Below, one piece after another: positions 43,069-52,917 of a stretch of DNA of 64,000 nt. The DNA is from JBMNGG01 sp050949705 (GTDB taxonomy: Bacteria > Bacillota > Thermosediminibacteria > Thermosediminibacterales > Tepidanaerobacteraceae): positions 190,950 to 254,949 of the forward strand of contig JBMNGG010000005.1 of NCBI GenBank assembly GCA_050949705.1, read 5' to 3'. A model generated the notes under the pieces. It saw nothing but the letters and a program-made list of their open reading frames with translations, was not told the DNA's origin and searched no databases. Both the position numbers and the translations under genes were made by a program. How positions within the stretch are numbered: position 1 is the first letter of the stretch; each line of letters starts with the position of its first letter.

Positions 43069-43824
43069 TTAATAACCCTTCTTAAAAAATAATCTTTCCA
43101 TGACTACCTTTATTAAAAATATCGGAAGCACACTCATTCTCTTGAATCGTGAAGGTTGAGTAACAAGTCTGTATAACCACTCTAAGCCTGCTTTTTGCAT
43201 AAAGACAGGAGCTCGGCGCACAGTTCCCGAAAGAACGTCTAAACTACCTCCAACCCCCATAGCTACACGAACCTTCAATTTTTCTTTATTATTAAGCATG
43301 AACATCTCCTGTTTTGGATAGCCCATAGCAACCAGTAATATATCAGGTCTGTTTTCATTAATTCTATTTACCACTTCATGTTCTTCATCTTTATTAAAAT
43401 ACCCATGATATGTTCCAGCAATTCGAACATTAGGAAACATAGAAATTATCTTATTGCCAGCTAATTCAGCGATACCCGGTTTTCCACCTAGTAAAAAAAA
43501 GCTTAATCCTTCCTCATTAGCAAGAACAAGCATTTTCATCATGAAGTCAAATCCAGTAGTCCTTTCACTAAGGGGCTTTCCTAAAATCTTTGAAGCTAAT
43601 ACTACGCCAATACCATCAGGTAAGCATATATCGCTTGAATTAATTAAAGTCTTTATCTCTTTATCTGTACGGGCAGCCATGATTATTTCTGCATTCGGAG
43701 TAACTATTATTCTACAAGTATTAAGTTTTAAATAATCACTTACTCTCTTACAAGCTTCTTCATAATCAACACGATGGAGATCAATTCCCAAAATATTAAT
43801 CTTGTCCCCTTCATCTACTCTCAT
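43069..43824 (-). CDS. tagA: WecG/TagA/CpsF family glycosyltransferase
   Basis: This enzyme of about 251 residues transfers N-acetylmannosamine or a related sugar to a lipid-linked acceptor, the first committed step in teichoic-acid-like polymers. Family motifs are ITPNAEIIMAAR, LPDGIGVVLASK, FFLLGGKPGIAE, LLVAMGYPKQE and GVGGSLDVLSG with RAPVFMQKAGLEWLYRL. I use the ATG at 43824 because GGAGGG lies upstream. It overlaps the csaB stop by 14 nt, which indicates coupling. Confidence 0.92.
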   Translation of the reverse strand: MRVDEGDKINILGIDLHRVDYEEACKRVSDYLKLNTCRIIVTPNAEIIMAARTDKEIKTLINSSDICLPDGIGVVLASKILGKPLSERTTGFDFMMKMLVLANEEGLSFFLLGGKPGIAELAGNKIISMFPNVRIAGTYHGYFNKDEEHEVVNRINENRPDILLVAMGYPKQEMFMLNNKEKLKVRVAMGVGGSLDVLSGTVRRAPVFMQKAGLEWLYRLVTQPSRFKRMSVLPIFLIKVVMERLFFKKGY

Positions 43825-44920
43825 TTGCTCCCTCCAATAAATCAATAGCCAATCTCGCATTTTCCCAAGCTAATACAGCTAGTTGTTGCTTTTTCTCATG
43901 TAGTATTTCCTGGCTTTTTGAACTATTATTAAGAGCTTGTTCAAGCAATTTACATAAAGCGACCAAATCCAAGTCACCAGGTTTTCCGGCTGATGGTTGT
44001 TCGACCCTTTGGAGAAAATTCTCTACCTTTGGATCATAGACTAAACCCACTAAAGGAACTTCATTCATAGCTCCAAAAATTAAAGCATGGAGTCTCATCC
44101 CAAAAATCAGATCCATTTTACCGCTTAGCCACAATACCCCTCTAGGGTCCATGAAACGGGGAATAATAGAAGCTTTCTCTTTCATTAGTTTCATTACTTC
44201 CAAAGATTCTTGATAATCATTGGGAAATTGCATGGGTAAAAATATAATATTTGCTTTATGGCTTTGTATTAAATAGTCGCATGCCGAAGCTATTATTTTT
44301 CTGCTTTTATTTAAGTTCCACTGTCTAACAGATACACCTATTCTCGGTCGCTTATCCGTAATTTTAATATCTAGTTTTTCCAACATTTTATAACCGGCTT
44401 CATCATCTATAGAATTTAAGGCAAAAGCCGGATCCGCTGTAACAATTATAGGGGGATTGGATATACCTAGATTCTCAAACTCTCTCTTAGACTGTTCGTC
44501 TCTTACAGTTATTAAATCTACCATGTTACCTACAATTTTAATCATACGTTTGTTAATATCTCTCAAGACCGGTCCTACACCGTTGGCGTAAAACATCACT
44601 TTCTTATTTAACTTTTTAGCAACATATAAAATGAAAAGGTAATAGGGGATAGAACGATTACTGGTGATATCTTGAAGGAGACCGCCTCCACCGCTTATTA
44701 CTAAATCAGTTCTCGCTATTTCTCTTATTATAGCTATCGGACTAGTTCTCTGTACAGCCTTGATATCATACTGCTTTTGTGTGCTTAAAGGTTTAGCTGA
44801 AAGAGCTGTAATCTCGATATCACTTTTAAATTTTTTAAGTGATTCAACAATAGCCATGAGTATGGCTTCATCTCCGGTATTACCAAAACCATAATACCCG
44901 GAAACCAGTACTCTTCGCAT
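43811..44920 (-). CDS. csaB: Polysaccharide pyruvyl transferase CsaB
   Basis: This enzyme of about 369 residues adds pyruvate ketals to cell-wall polysaccharide, which creates the anchor for S-layer-homology (SLH) proteins. Motifs are VSGYYGFGNTGDEAIL, LVISGGGGLLQD, ANGVGPV, VRDEQSK and FGMRLHALIFGA. The ATG at 44920 is preceded by AAAGGAGAAAAATCA; an upstream ATG at 44941 lacks a site. It lies between GT4 and TagA genes, in keeping with secondary wall-polymer synthesis. Confidence 0.93.
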   Translation of the reverse strand: MRRVLVSGYYGFGNTGDEAILMAIVESLKKFKSDIEITALSAKPLSTQKQYDIKAVQRTSPIAIIREIARTDLVISGGGGLLQDITSNRSIPYYLFILYVAKKLNKKVMFYANGVGPVLRDINKRMIKIVGNMVDLITVRDEQSKREFENLGISNPPIIVTADPAFALNSIDDEAGYKMLEKLDIKITDKRPRIGVSVRQWNLNKSRKIIASACDYLIQSHKANIIFLPMQFPNDYQESLEVMKLMKEKASIIPRFMDPRGVLWLSGKMDLIFGMRLHALIFGAMNEVPLVGLVYDPKVENFLQRVEQPSAGKPGDLDLVALCKLLEQALNNSSKSQEILHEKKQQLAVLAWENARLAIDLLEGANESR

Positions 44921-44990
44921 TGATTTTTCTCCTTTTTTCATAGAGATATATCCCCCTATTATAGAACACCATTAATTTCAAATCTTTAAT

Positions 44991-46082
44991 TTAGTCTACC
45001 AGGATCTTTTTGTAGATCTGAATAGTCTTTTCAATCATCGCATTAGAAGAGAATTTTTCTAGCACAGTCTTTTGACCTTTTTCTCCCATTATTCTTGAAT
45101 CAGTTTTGTTTGATAAGACTTTTATTATACTTTCAGCAAGAGCCTTATCATTTCCTGGTGATACTAATATTCCATTTGAATTGTTTTTCACAACTTCCGG
45201 TATCCCGCCTACTTCACTGGCAATAACCGGCTTGCCTAAAGCCATAGCTTCAAGTAAAGCTAAACCTAAACCTTCACTGATAGAAGGTAGTACAAAAACA
45301 TCAAAATCTGAAATAAGACTTTCCACTTGTCGCCTATATCCTAAAAATTCAACTTTGCCTTGTATATCAAGGTCAATGCACATTTTTTTTAGTGATTCTC
45401 TAAGATTACCATCTCCTACAATCACTAGCCTAGCTTCAGGATAAGTCTTTAGTACATGATAAAATGCGTTTATTGCATATTCATAACCTTTTTCAGGTAC
45501 TAATCGAGCTACAATTCCTATAATAGGAATATTTAAATCAAGCCCAAGCTCTTTTCGCAAAGTCGGTACTACATCTGTAAATTTCGACAGATTAATACCA
45601 TTATATATTATTGTAATCATATTTCCAGGAACGCCGCTTTCAATAAGACTTATTTTCACTGCTCTTGATATAGCTATAATATGATCTGTAAATAAATTCG
45701 ATAGAAGTTTTGTTAAAGTCCTCTTAATAAAACCATTATCTTGACTGCCTAAACCGTGGCGTGTCATAATTACTTTACAGCCCGATAGTTTACCGGCAAT
45801 TCGCCCAGCAAAACTAGCATGAGTATGGACAATGTCTACCTTTTCCCGGGAAATAATTTTTCGCAGTTCTCTTATATGCTTGAGATTCGTAGAGCTTTCT
45901 CCCCCTTGTAAAGCAAATACTTTTATATTACGGGACTTTAGCTCTCTTTCTAGTTCTCCACCCCCGGGACAGGCAACTATTATTTCCATATTATTGTCGT
46001 TTTTATCAGGAATCAGATTAAAAAGGTACCTACCGGCACCTCCTATATTAGTATCTGAAAGAACATGCAGTACTTTAACCAT
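44991..46082 (-). CDS. GT4 family glycosyltransferase
   Basis: This 363-residue enzyme has the GT-B fold. GGAGRYLFNL is at the start, GIVARLVPEKGYEYAINA in the donor domain and FVLPSISEGLGLALLEAMALG carries the E-x7-E motif. It overlaps the O-antigen-ligase-like gene by 8 nt. It should add one sugar to the polymer or lipid-linked unit built by this cluster. Sugar specificity is not visible. Confidence 0.92.
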   Translation of the reverse strand: MVKVLHVLSDTNIGGAGRYLFNLIPDKNDNNMEIIVACPGGGELERELKSRNIKVFALQGGESSTNLKHIRELRKIISREKVDIVHTHASFAGRIAGKLSGCKVIMTRHGLGSQDNGFIKRTLTKLLSNLFTDHIIAISRAVKISLIESGVPGNMITIIYNGINLSKFTDVVPTLRKELGLDLNIPIIGIVARLVPEKGYEYAINAFYHVLKTYPEARLVIVGDGNLRESLKKMCIDLDIQGKVEFLGYRRQVESLISDFDVFVLPSISEGLGLALLEAMALGKPVIASEVGGIPEVVKNNSNGILVSPGNDKALAESIIKVLSNKTDSRIMGEKGQKTVLEKFSSNAMIEKTIQIYKKILVD

Positions 46083-47976
46083 CGCACTTTTCTCCTGTTA
46101 TATTACTGTCTCCAGAATTGGTAACCAGTGCAGACATCATTCCAAAATACATCCAAAATGCCAAAACAATTCTAGGACTATACCAAACATAATCGAATAA
46201 TCCGTGGAAAAAGTGTCCTGCTAATGCTGCCACAACTCCAGATAAGACAAATGAAATCCTATCTTTATCCACGACAGCTGTCAAAGCATTAGAAAAGCCT
46301 TTTACAGCTAGCCAAAGCAATGCAATTAGCCCTAGAATACCCATCTCTAAACATATTTGAAGATAAAGGTTATGGGCATGGACAGCAGAAGCCCCTGCTA
46401 TCATATAATCTCTATAAACCCGCGAAAATGCCGTTAATCCTAGTCCTACACCATTTAGCCAATAATCCCTTATCATTCGCAAGGCAGCAATCCAAATAGT
46501 AATTCTATAGGCATTAGAACTATCTTCAAGGCTGCCAATACTGGCAATCCTATTAGTAACAACAGGAGGTAGAAAAATTGGAGCTAAAACTGCTATAACT
46601 ACAAGTATAACTAACAGCTTAGGCTCTTTGATTAGAGCAAAAACAATAAATGATATTGCCAAACCCAGCCAAGCTCCCCTGGAAAATGTTAAAACAATAC
46701 ATAAAGTCATGATGCTTAAAACCAATGCTAAAACAGTTTTTTGTCGAATTTTACCTGGTGAGAAAAACAGTCCTAGTGCTAACGGTATTGCTAGTCCTAA
46801 ATATTCAGCCAGCACATTGGGATTTTCCAAAGTTGCATATACCCTGGTAGCAAGCTCCGGAAATTGCTTTACATCTACCCAAGCCTGGGCAGTAGGGATC
46901 CCTATAAAATACTGATAAATCCCATAAAGTGACAGCAGCAAAGCCGATATGATCAAAGCTATAACCATTAACCTAACAATTCTTTTGTTTTCAAGTAAAA
47001 CCGAAGCTATATAAAAAACCATAAAATATGCCGCATATAATGGAAGATTCACCAAACTTTCAGCCCTTAAGACCGAAAACAAAGCCGCAAGTCCAGCAGC
47101 CACCATAAAGAGTAAGACTGGAACTATTGACACTGGCAAAAGGTTGATTTCTTTATGATTAAGTAAAACTGCAAAAAAGGTCAATCCTATGATAGCAACA
47201 CTATAACTAGTTGCCATCAGTGGGAGCATAAGCGCAATTAAAACTAATCCAAGCCACAGCCATTTATATATAGCTATGGATATAAATATGAGACCAAATA
47301 ATTTTATAAAAGTAGTTGCAGGAAGAAAATAGTATAAAGTTCCTCCCAAAATACCAATAAAAATAAAATCGAGTTTTCTCTCAAGTAATATATCTGTTGA
47401 AAAACTTTGTTCCTCCGAAACATATCCCACTCTTTCATCAAATAACCACTTGGATAGTCTCCATGCATGACTTGAAAAAAGAACACTTTTTAAGGGCACA
47501 TTAATAAAAGCCATAATAAAAAGGATTGTCATAAATATGATTCGAAATCCCAAATTAACTTTTGTGAAACTTTCAAATATAGCCTGTAAAGCAGTACTAA
47601 TAAATGCTGCTGGTAAAAGTATATAAGCCAAGGTTACAAATGGACTTTTTATGATTGATTTTTCTAAACTTGTAACAAGTTTAAATGGATAACTGTTTTT
47701 TATGCAAGCATTTAAAAAATCTATAAATCTATTAATGAAGGGAGTTATTCCCGAAACAAAAGTCAGGAAACGACTTTCTCTTATCGCTTTACTCTCCCAT
47801 GCATTATTGGAGAATAATTTGCCTAAAATACTATCTTTGAGAGCTTTGGAAAAAAGACTTCCGAGAACACAAATACTACTAAATATCAAACTCCCCTTAT
47901 ATATATCAGGTCTTAAGAAGAACGAAATTATTCTTAGAAATAAGCTGCTTTGAACCCATCGATTTACTTTCTCCAT
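46075..47976 (-). CDS. O-antigen ligase (Wzy/WaaL) family membrane protein
   Basis: This 633-residue protein has about 12-14 membrane segments and the Wzy_C region (LTFSRGAWLGLAISFIVFAL, with a large extracytoplasmic loop containing VGLGLTAFSRVYRDY and ASAVHAHNLYLQICLEMGI in part). Such proteins polymerise or ligate lipid-linked glycans outside the membrane. The first 190 residues form an unusual N-terminal extension with more TM segments. It sits between DUF4330 and GT4 genes. Confidence 0.9.
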   Translation of the reverse strand: MEKVNRWVQSSLFLRIISFFLRPDIYKGSLIFSSICVLGSLFSKALKDSILGKLFSNNAWESKAIRESRFLTFVSGITPFINRFIDFLNACIKNSYPFKLVTSLEKSIIKSPFVTLAYILLPAAFISTALQAIFESFTKVNLGFRIIFMTILFIMAFINVPLKSVLFSSHAWRLSKWLFDERVGYVSEEQSFSTDILLERKLDFIFIGILGGTLYYFLPATTFIKLFGLIFISIAIYKWLWLGLVLIALMLPLMATSYSVAIIGLTFFAVLLNHKEINLLPVSIVPVLLFMVAAGLAALFSVLRAESLVNLPLYAAYFMVFYIASVLLENKRIVRLMVIALIISALLLSLYGIYQYFIGIPTAQAWVDVKQFPELATRVYATLENPNVLAEYLGLAIPLALGLFFSPGKIRQKTVLALVLSIMTLCIVLTFSRGAWLGLAISFIVFALIKEPKLLVILVVIAVLAPIFLPPVVTNRIASIGSLEDSSNAYRITIWIAALRMIRDYWLNGVGLGLTAFSRVYRDYMIAGASAVHAHNLYLQICLEMGILGLIALLWLAVKGFSNALTAVVDKDRISFVLSGVVAALAGHFFHGLFDYVWYSPRIVLAFWMYFGMMSALVTNSGDSNITGEKCDG

Positions 47977-48019
47977 AACTAATCTCCTTATTATACCCTT
48001 TCAAAACCCTTAAAACATC

Positions 48020-48502
48020 CTATTGTACATCTATGCTCATCACAGTTGTCGTTACAGAATACATATTTGTCTTTATTTGTAATGTAGTACCTACCCGAAT
48101 CTCATTACTTCCTAAAACAATAGCATTTTCTCCGGCTGACCCGGAACCTACCAGCGTTATATAAATATCTTTGTACACGGGATTTGGATAAACAACAACT
48201 TTTCCTTCAGCAGTCTCTACTAAAGTATCTGATGGTCTCACTATCAAATCAGTTATTTTTCCTAACACTGCATTGGATTTAGTTTCTTTAACGACATCTC
48301 CTACTTTTATTACATCAACTGTAGCATCTCTTACTTCTTTAACATGTAATATTACTTCTATATTCTTAGTTACAGCGCCACCTGATTTTTGTGGAGTTCC
48401 AATAAAAAATCTTCCAACGACTACTACAACTAGCCCAATAATTAGCAGATCGATTATATTTATTAAACCAAATAACCTGCCATTTCTATCTATCAAGCCC
48501 AT
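48020..48502 (-). CDS. DUF4330 domain protein, membrane-anchored
   Basis: This 160-residue protein has one TM helix near the N-terminus (IIDLLIIGLVVVVVGRFFIG) and a small extracytoplasmic beta domain (about 45-160), as in DUF4330. The start MGLIDRNGRLFGLINIIDL in part is typical. Its start overlaps the preceding GT4 stop by one base. It is often encoded with O-antigen ligase genes in Firmicutes; a helper role in polymer assembly is inferred. Confidence 0.85.
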   Translation of the reverse strand: MGLIDRNGRLFGLINIIDLLIIGLVVVVVGRFFIGTPQKSGGAVTKNIEVILHVKEVRDATVDVIKVGDVVKETKSNAVLGKITDLIVRPSDTLVETAEGKVVVYPNPVYKDIYITLVGSGSAGENAIVLGSNEIRVGTTLQIKTNMYSVTTTVMSIDVQ

Positions 48503-49632
48503 TATTTGTCCTCCTCAATAACTTGATCGTATACCTTTAGTATTTCATCTGTCATTTTTTCTATAGAAAAATAGCGTCTCACTTCTTCCCTTCCAAATGC
48601 ACCTAGAATTTTTCGCCGCTTTGAATCTGTTAACAGTTCTTTTATGGCATCAGCTAAGTTAGCTGCATTGCTTTTCATTTCAGATCCTCGGCCACTAAAA
48701 TTGTGCATTTTTGCGACTTCAAAGTTTTCAGGACTTAAAATTCCCATAAAACCAGCTTCTCCAGCTATTATTACAGGTTTTTCCATAGACATAGCCTCTA
48801 AGGCAACTCTACCTACGCCTACAGATACATCAGCTATATTCATTAGTAAATGTGTATCTATCCTTGCACCAGTTACTATAACCTTATTACAGTTGGCTTT
48901 AGAATTATATCTTTCAGCAAGCCGGCTTATTTCATTATATTTATCACCATCACCCACAACTATTAATCTAACTGTAGGAAAAGCTTTTTCAATCTCAGGC
49001 AAAGCTTCTATCAATCTTAAGGCGATTTCTCCTCTAGCCCCCATCAGCCTGCTCACATATACAATTTTTAAATCCTGTGGATCTAGGCCCAGTTGTTTTT
49101 CTATAAGACTTGAATCCACTTTTGGGTCAAATTGTTCCATATCGATACCATTTGGTATAACATATATATTGCCAGGATTGACTTTAAAACCATTTATCAA
49201 GTGTTTTTTAACATCTTCACTAACGGCAATCACTTTACGGCCCCATGTGGTAATAAGTCCCATTCCCCAACTTGTTGTATAAATTCCATGAGAAGTAGTT
49301 ATGTAAGGACAACCTGTTACAAAGCTTACCCACTGGGATATCCAGGCTGGAATACGTGCATGAGCATGAATAATATCTACTTCATATTTTTTAACTATAC
49401 TCGTTAGACCCTTAACCGATTTAATTAAACTAAACGGGGTTTTCTTGTCAAGTGGCAATGTATAATGCTCGATACCACTATTATCGAGAGCTTTTGTCAG
49501 CTTTCCACCATGGGAAGCTACTATTACTTTAACGCCCCGTTTTTTTAATTGTCTTGCTAGGGAAATGGCATGAGTTTCGGCTCCACCGGCATCTAAAGCC
49601 ATTAAAGCCAATAACACCGTAAGTCTTTCCAT
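48502..49632 (-). CDS. GT4 family glycosyltransferase
   Basis: This 376-residue GT-B enzyme has LDAGGAETHAISLARQLKKR in part at the start, VVASHGGKL, IPNGIDMEQFDP and VGVGRVALEAMSMEKPVIIAG with the second E-x7-E-like motif. It is the first gene of the wall-polymer operon; a small secreted protein of unknown role lies upstream. Substrate is unknown. Confidence 0.92.
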   Translation of the reverse strand: MERLTVLLALMALDAGGAETHAISLARQLKKRGVKVIVASHGGKLTKALDNSGIEHYTLPLDKKTPFSLIKSVKGLTSIVKKYEVDIIHAHARIPAWISQWVSFVTGCPYITTSHGIYTTSWGMGLITTWGRKVIAVSEDVKKHLINGFKVNPGNIYVIPNGIDMEQFDPKVDSSLIEKQLGLDPQDLKIVYVSRLMGARGEIALRLIEALPEIEKAFPTVRLIVVGDGDKYNEISRLAERYNSKANCNKVIVTGARIDTHLLMNIADVSVGVGRVALEAMSMEKPVIIAGEAGFMGILSPENFEVAKMHNFSGRGSEMKSNAANLADAIKELLTDSKRRKILGAFGREEVRRYFSIEKMTDEILKVYDQVIEEDK

Positions 49633-49699
49633 TAGAAAAGCCTCTCTCTCCGAGAATTTGCTAAAAAAAGTATACCATCATAAGAAAACAAAGTAAAGT

Positions 49700-50152
49700 T
49701 TATTTGATTGTGTAACTGCCTCTGACAAGGACTATAACACTATTGTTTTCTGCTTTTATACCTCGACTGTCGTCTCTAGGTACTATAAGAAGGTGGTTTT
49801 GCATGACAGCTTCTCCACTTGAAGTGTCTTTACCAGCTGTAACATCAGCCAATCCACCATTGCCGCTGTCTACAACTGTTGCAATACCGCTCCTTAAAAT
49901 TATTTCAGTACCCATATCACCTATTAGCTCCTGATTTTGCTCCAAATATACTATTTCATAATTTGCTGAACTCCCTAGTCTAGAATCCACATATTGTTTC
50001 ATACTATGTAAAACCTTATCGACATAGCTTTTGGAAACAAGAGGATCACTGTTGGATCCGGGTTCTGTAACATCGGCCTTTGCATTAAAAGAAAAAACTG
50101 TAAAAATTACTGCAGCCATTAAGATCATAAAAACATTTACTATTCTTGTCAT
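49700..50152 (-). CDS. Hypothetical secreted protein, 150 residues
   Basis: It has a typical signal peptide (FMILMAAVIFTVFSFNAKA) and a mature part beginning DVTEPGSNSDPLVSKSYVDK. The mature part has a helix with YVDKVLHSMKQYVDSR and a beta-rich tail. The ATG at 50152 follows TTGGAG at a usable distance. A TGTCGAA motif lies 42-48 nt upstream on the same strand, but single copies occur by chance. It precedes the wall-polymer cluster. No family was recognised with confidence. Confidence 0.78.
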   Translation of the reverse strand: MTRIVNVFMILMAAVIFTVFSFNAKADVTEPGSNSDPLVSKSYVDKVLHSMKQYVDSRLGSSANYEIVYLEQNQELIGDMGTEIILRSGIATVVDSGNGGLADVTAGKDTSSGEAVMQNHLLIVPRDDSRGIKAENNSVIVLVRGSYTIK

Positions 50153-50231
50153 TTTCCACACTCCAAAAACAAACTTGTATACTCATACTTATATTCGACA
50201 TAATCTTACTTTCTCCTGTATAATAAACTAA

Positions 50232-51194
50232 TTAGTTACCTATAATTCCCCAAGCTACTGCGGCAGCACCAACTACTCCCACATCAGGACCTAAAGTCGC
50301 CTTTACAACTTTCAAATTCTCTAAATTAGCCTTCAGAGAGTATTCCTTCATTACTTGTAACATTCTAAATGAAAACATATCCCATTCATGTGATAGCCCT
50401 CCACCAATGGAAATACATTTGGGGTTAAAAACATTTACAACATTTGCAAGACCAACTCCTAAGTAGTACCCTTCCCTGTCAACTATTTGTATTGCAAATT
50501 CATCACCTTGTTTTGCAGCCAAAAATACATGTTCTGCCTTTATATCTTTTTTACCCGCAATGTCCTTTATAATAGTTTTTATACCCTTATTAATCCCCTT
50601 TAGTGCGAACCTAGCCAATGCAGTTCCTGATGCATAAGCTTCCCAACAGCCCTTGTTTCCACAACCACACCTAGGACCTTCAAAGTTAATAGTCATATGA
50701 CCTATTTCACATGCATTACCGTTTGAGCCCTTAAATATTTTATCTCCAACTACTAATCCCCCACCAATTCCTGTGCTTATAGTTATATAAATAAAGTTGT
50801 CAATGCCCTTGCCAGACCCATACAGTTTTTCTCCCAATGCGGCTGCATTTGCATCGTTTTCCAAACAAACAGGAACTCTAAAGCTTTGTTGTAATATTTC
50901 TGAAAGGGGTATATTGTTCCACCCTAGCAAATTAGGAGGATTCTTAATTATTCCTCTTTCCGCATCCAAAGGGCCAGGGGACCCTATACCTATACCTACT
51001 ATGTTGCTCATATCTATGTTGTGTTTTTTTACAACATCATAAACACTTTCTTGAATTCTCGCAATAACTGATGCTGGCCCTTCCTGGGCTAGCGTTGGAA
51101 TTGTAATCTTTTTTAATATCTTACCTTTCTTATCTATTATGCAAGTAGCTATTTTTGATCCACCGAGGTCAATTCCAATAACATATCTTTCCAT
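50232..51194 (-). CDS. ROK family glucokinase
   Basis: This sugar kinase of about 320 residues has IGIDLGGSKIATCIID (ATP site), ENDANAAALGE, TISTGIGGGLVV and the ROK zinc motif CGCGNKGCWEAYASG. It phosphorylates glucose or a similar hexose. The ATG at 51194 has AAGGAGGAAAAATA before it; the longer frame to 51251 lacks a site. The aldolase gene lies divergently across an IS remnant. Confidence 0.93.
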   Translation of the reverse strand: MERYVIGIDLGGSKIATCIIDKKGKILKKITIPTLAQEGPASVIARIQESVYDVVKKHNIDMSNIVGIGIGSPGPLDAERGIIKNPPNLLGWNNIPLSEILQQSFRVPVCLENDANAAALGEKLYGSGKGIDNFIYITISTGIGGGLVVGDKIFKGSNGNACEIGHMTINFEGPRCGCGNKGCWEAYASGTALARFALKGINKGIKTIIKDIAGKKDIKAEHVFLAAKQGDEFAIQIVDREGYYLGVGLANVVNVFNPKCISIGGGLSHEWDMFSFRMLQVMKEYSLKANLENLKVVKATLGPDVGVVGAAAVAWGIIGN

Positions 51195-51241
51195 TATTTT
51201 TCCTCCTTGCGAATCATTGAATATTTTATAATATTCAACAA

Positions 51242-51781
51242 ATGAATACAAGTATCCTTCTTTCCTCTAAAGCAGATATGGTAGATATATCAACTATACT
51301 TTCCTATGAAAAAAGCACCCAAGAACTCAAAAGAGATGGAGCCGAGTGCAACATAAGCCGTCAGACGGTAATGAACACTCTAAGGAAAATAGACAACATA
51401 AAAACCTATGAGACCCCAAATAACAAGAAAAAAGCCGAAGTAATTTATATAGAGGCAGATGAAGATCACATTAACCTGCAAAACGGCAAAGCCACCGTGG
51501 CCAAATTAATATACGTAAATGAAGGAAAACAAACAATAAGAAAGGGCAGGAATCAACTAAAAAATACCGTATACTTTTCAGGAGTCTACGATGGCGACAA
51601 AATAGAAGACCTTTGGGAACAAGTATGGAAATACATTACTGATACCTATGACGAAGACAAAATAAAACGCATATACATATCAGGAGACGGAGCCGAGTGG
51701 ATAAAATTTGGAGTAAAATACCTGCCCAATGCCATATATGTATTAGACCTATTCCACCTTCAAAAATACATGAATCAATAG
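51242..51781 (+). pseudogene. ISLre2-family transposase fragment
   Basis: The 179-residue frame contains YIEADEDHINLQNGKA and YISGDGAEWIKFGVKYLP, then LDLFHLQKYMNQ and a stop. ISLre2 (UPF0236-type) transposases share ADEDH and SGDGA-WIK motifs, and normally continue for more than 200 residues. Both ends are missing here, with the last part cut just after the HL-KY region. It overlaps the upstream region of the ROK kinase gene. No terminal repeats were seen, so it is an inactive remnant. Confidence 0.85.
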
Positions 51782-51851
51782 ATAATACTTTTAATTTTTT
51801 GTCTTTTGTAATATACTTGTATGTAAATAAAGTATAATAGGAGGTTCACCA

Positions 51852-52781
51852 ATGCCACTAGTAACATCAAAGGAAATGTTTAAAAAAGCATATGAAGGAA
51901 AATATGCTGTAGGGGCTTTTAATGTAAACAATATGGAGATCATCCAAGGAATCGTGGAAGCAGCTCAAGAGGAAAAGGCCCCTCTAATCCTTCAAGTATC
52001 CCCAGGTGCCAGAAAATATGCAAAGCCTATTTACTTAAAAAAACTAGTTGAAGCAGCGATTGAAGATACAGACCTTCCTTTAGTGCTTCACTTAGATCAT
52101 GGTGAAGATTTTGACATATGTAAAGCATGTATTGATGACGGTTTTACTTCTGTAATGATCGATGGTTCAAAATACCCATTTGAGGAAAATATCAAGCTCA
52201 CTAAAAGGGTTGTAGACTATGCTCATGAGCGGGGAGTAGTTGTAGAGGCAGAACTGGGACGATTGGCAGGAATAGAAGATGCTGTGAACGTGTCAGAAAG
52301 AGATGCATTCCTGACGGATCCAGACCAGGCTGTTGAATTTGTCGAAAGAACAGGTGTCGATTCTTTAGCCATCGCCATAGGGACAAGCCATGGAGCTTAT
52401 AAGTTTAAGGGTGAGCCAAAGCTTGACTTTGAGCGTTTAGAGAAGATATCCAATATGCTGCCGGGATTCCCCATAGTACTCCACGGCGCATCTTCAGTAC
52501 CCGGTGAATTCGTAGAACTTTGTAACAAGTATGGGGCTGAAATTCCTGGAGCTAAAGGTGTACCTGAAGATATGCTTCGTAAGGCTGCCGAAATGGGAGT
52601 ATGTAAAATTAATATAGATACAGACCTACGTCTTGCAATGACTGCTTCAATTAGAAAACATATAGCAGAAAACAAAGCAAATTTCGATCCTAGAAAATAC
52701 CTTGGAGTTGCTCGAGAAGCAATCAAAGAAATGGTAGTACACAAAATAAAAAATGTTTTGGGATGCAGTCAAAAAGCATAA
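51852..52781 (+). CDS. fba: Class II fructose-bisphosphate aldolase
   Basis: This 309-residue zinc aldolase splits fructose-1,6-bisphosphate in glycolysis and makes it in gluconeogenesis. Motifs are AVGAFNVNNMEIIQG, VLHLDHGEDFD with catalytic Asp and zinc His, EAELGRLAG, IGTSHGAYKFKG and VLHGASSVPGE. The ATG follows TAGGAGGTTCACCA. An ISLre2 remnant ends 70 nt upstream, close to its promoter. A terminator follows at 52792-52828. Confidence 0.96.
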   Translation: MPLVTSKEMFKKAYEGKYAVGAFNVNNMEIIQGIVEAAQEEKAPLILQVSPGARKYAKPIYLKKLVEAAIEDTDLPLVLHLDHGEDFDICKACIDDGFTSVMIDGSKYPFEENIKLTKRVVDYAHERGVVVEAELGRLAGIEDAVNVSERDAFLTDPDQAVEFVERTGVDSLAIAIGTSHGAYKFKGEPKLDFERLEKISNMLPGFPIVLHGASSVPGEFVELCNKYGAEIPGAKGVPEDMLRKAAEMGVCKINIDTDLRLAMTASIRKHIAENKANFDPRKYLGVAREAIKEMVVHKIKNVLGCSQKA

Positions 52782-52791
52782 AAGATATAAA

Positions 52792-52828
52792 TAGCCTTGA
52801 TGTAAATAATCATCAGGGCTGTTTTTTT
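52792..52828 (+). terminator. Terminator of fba
   Basis: AGCC-T-TGATG pairs with CATCA-G-GGCT across an 8-nt loop (about 52793-52802 with 52811-52820), followed by GTTTTTTT. Confidence 0.87.
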
Positions 52829-52917
52829 GGTTAATTTTGCCATAAAAAAGGATTTATATTTTTAGTATCGAAACAATATAGATATAATAATACAAAAATA
52901 GCCACAGGAGGATTCAC

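Noticed and set aside
50194..50200. Single Spo0A-like box upstream of the secreted 150-residue protein
   Set aside because: Several single copies are expected by chance in 64 kb; one site alone is not evidence.
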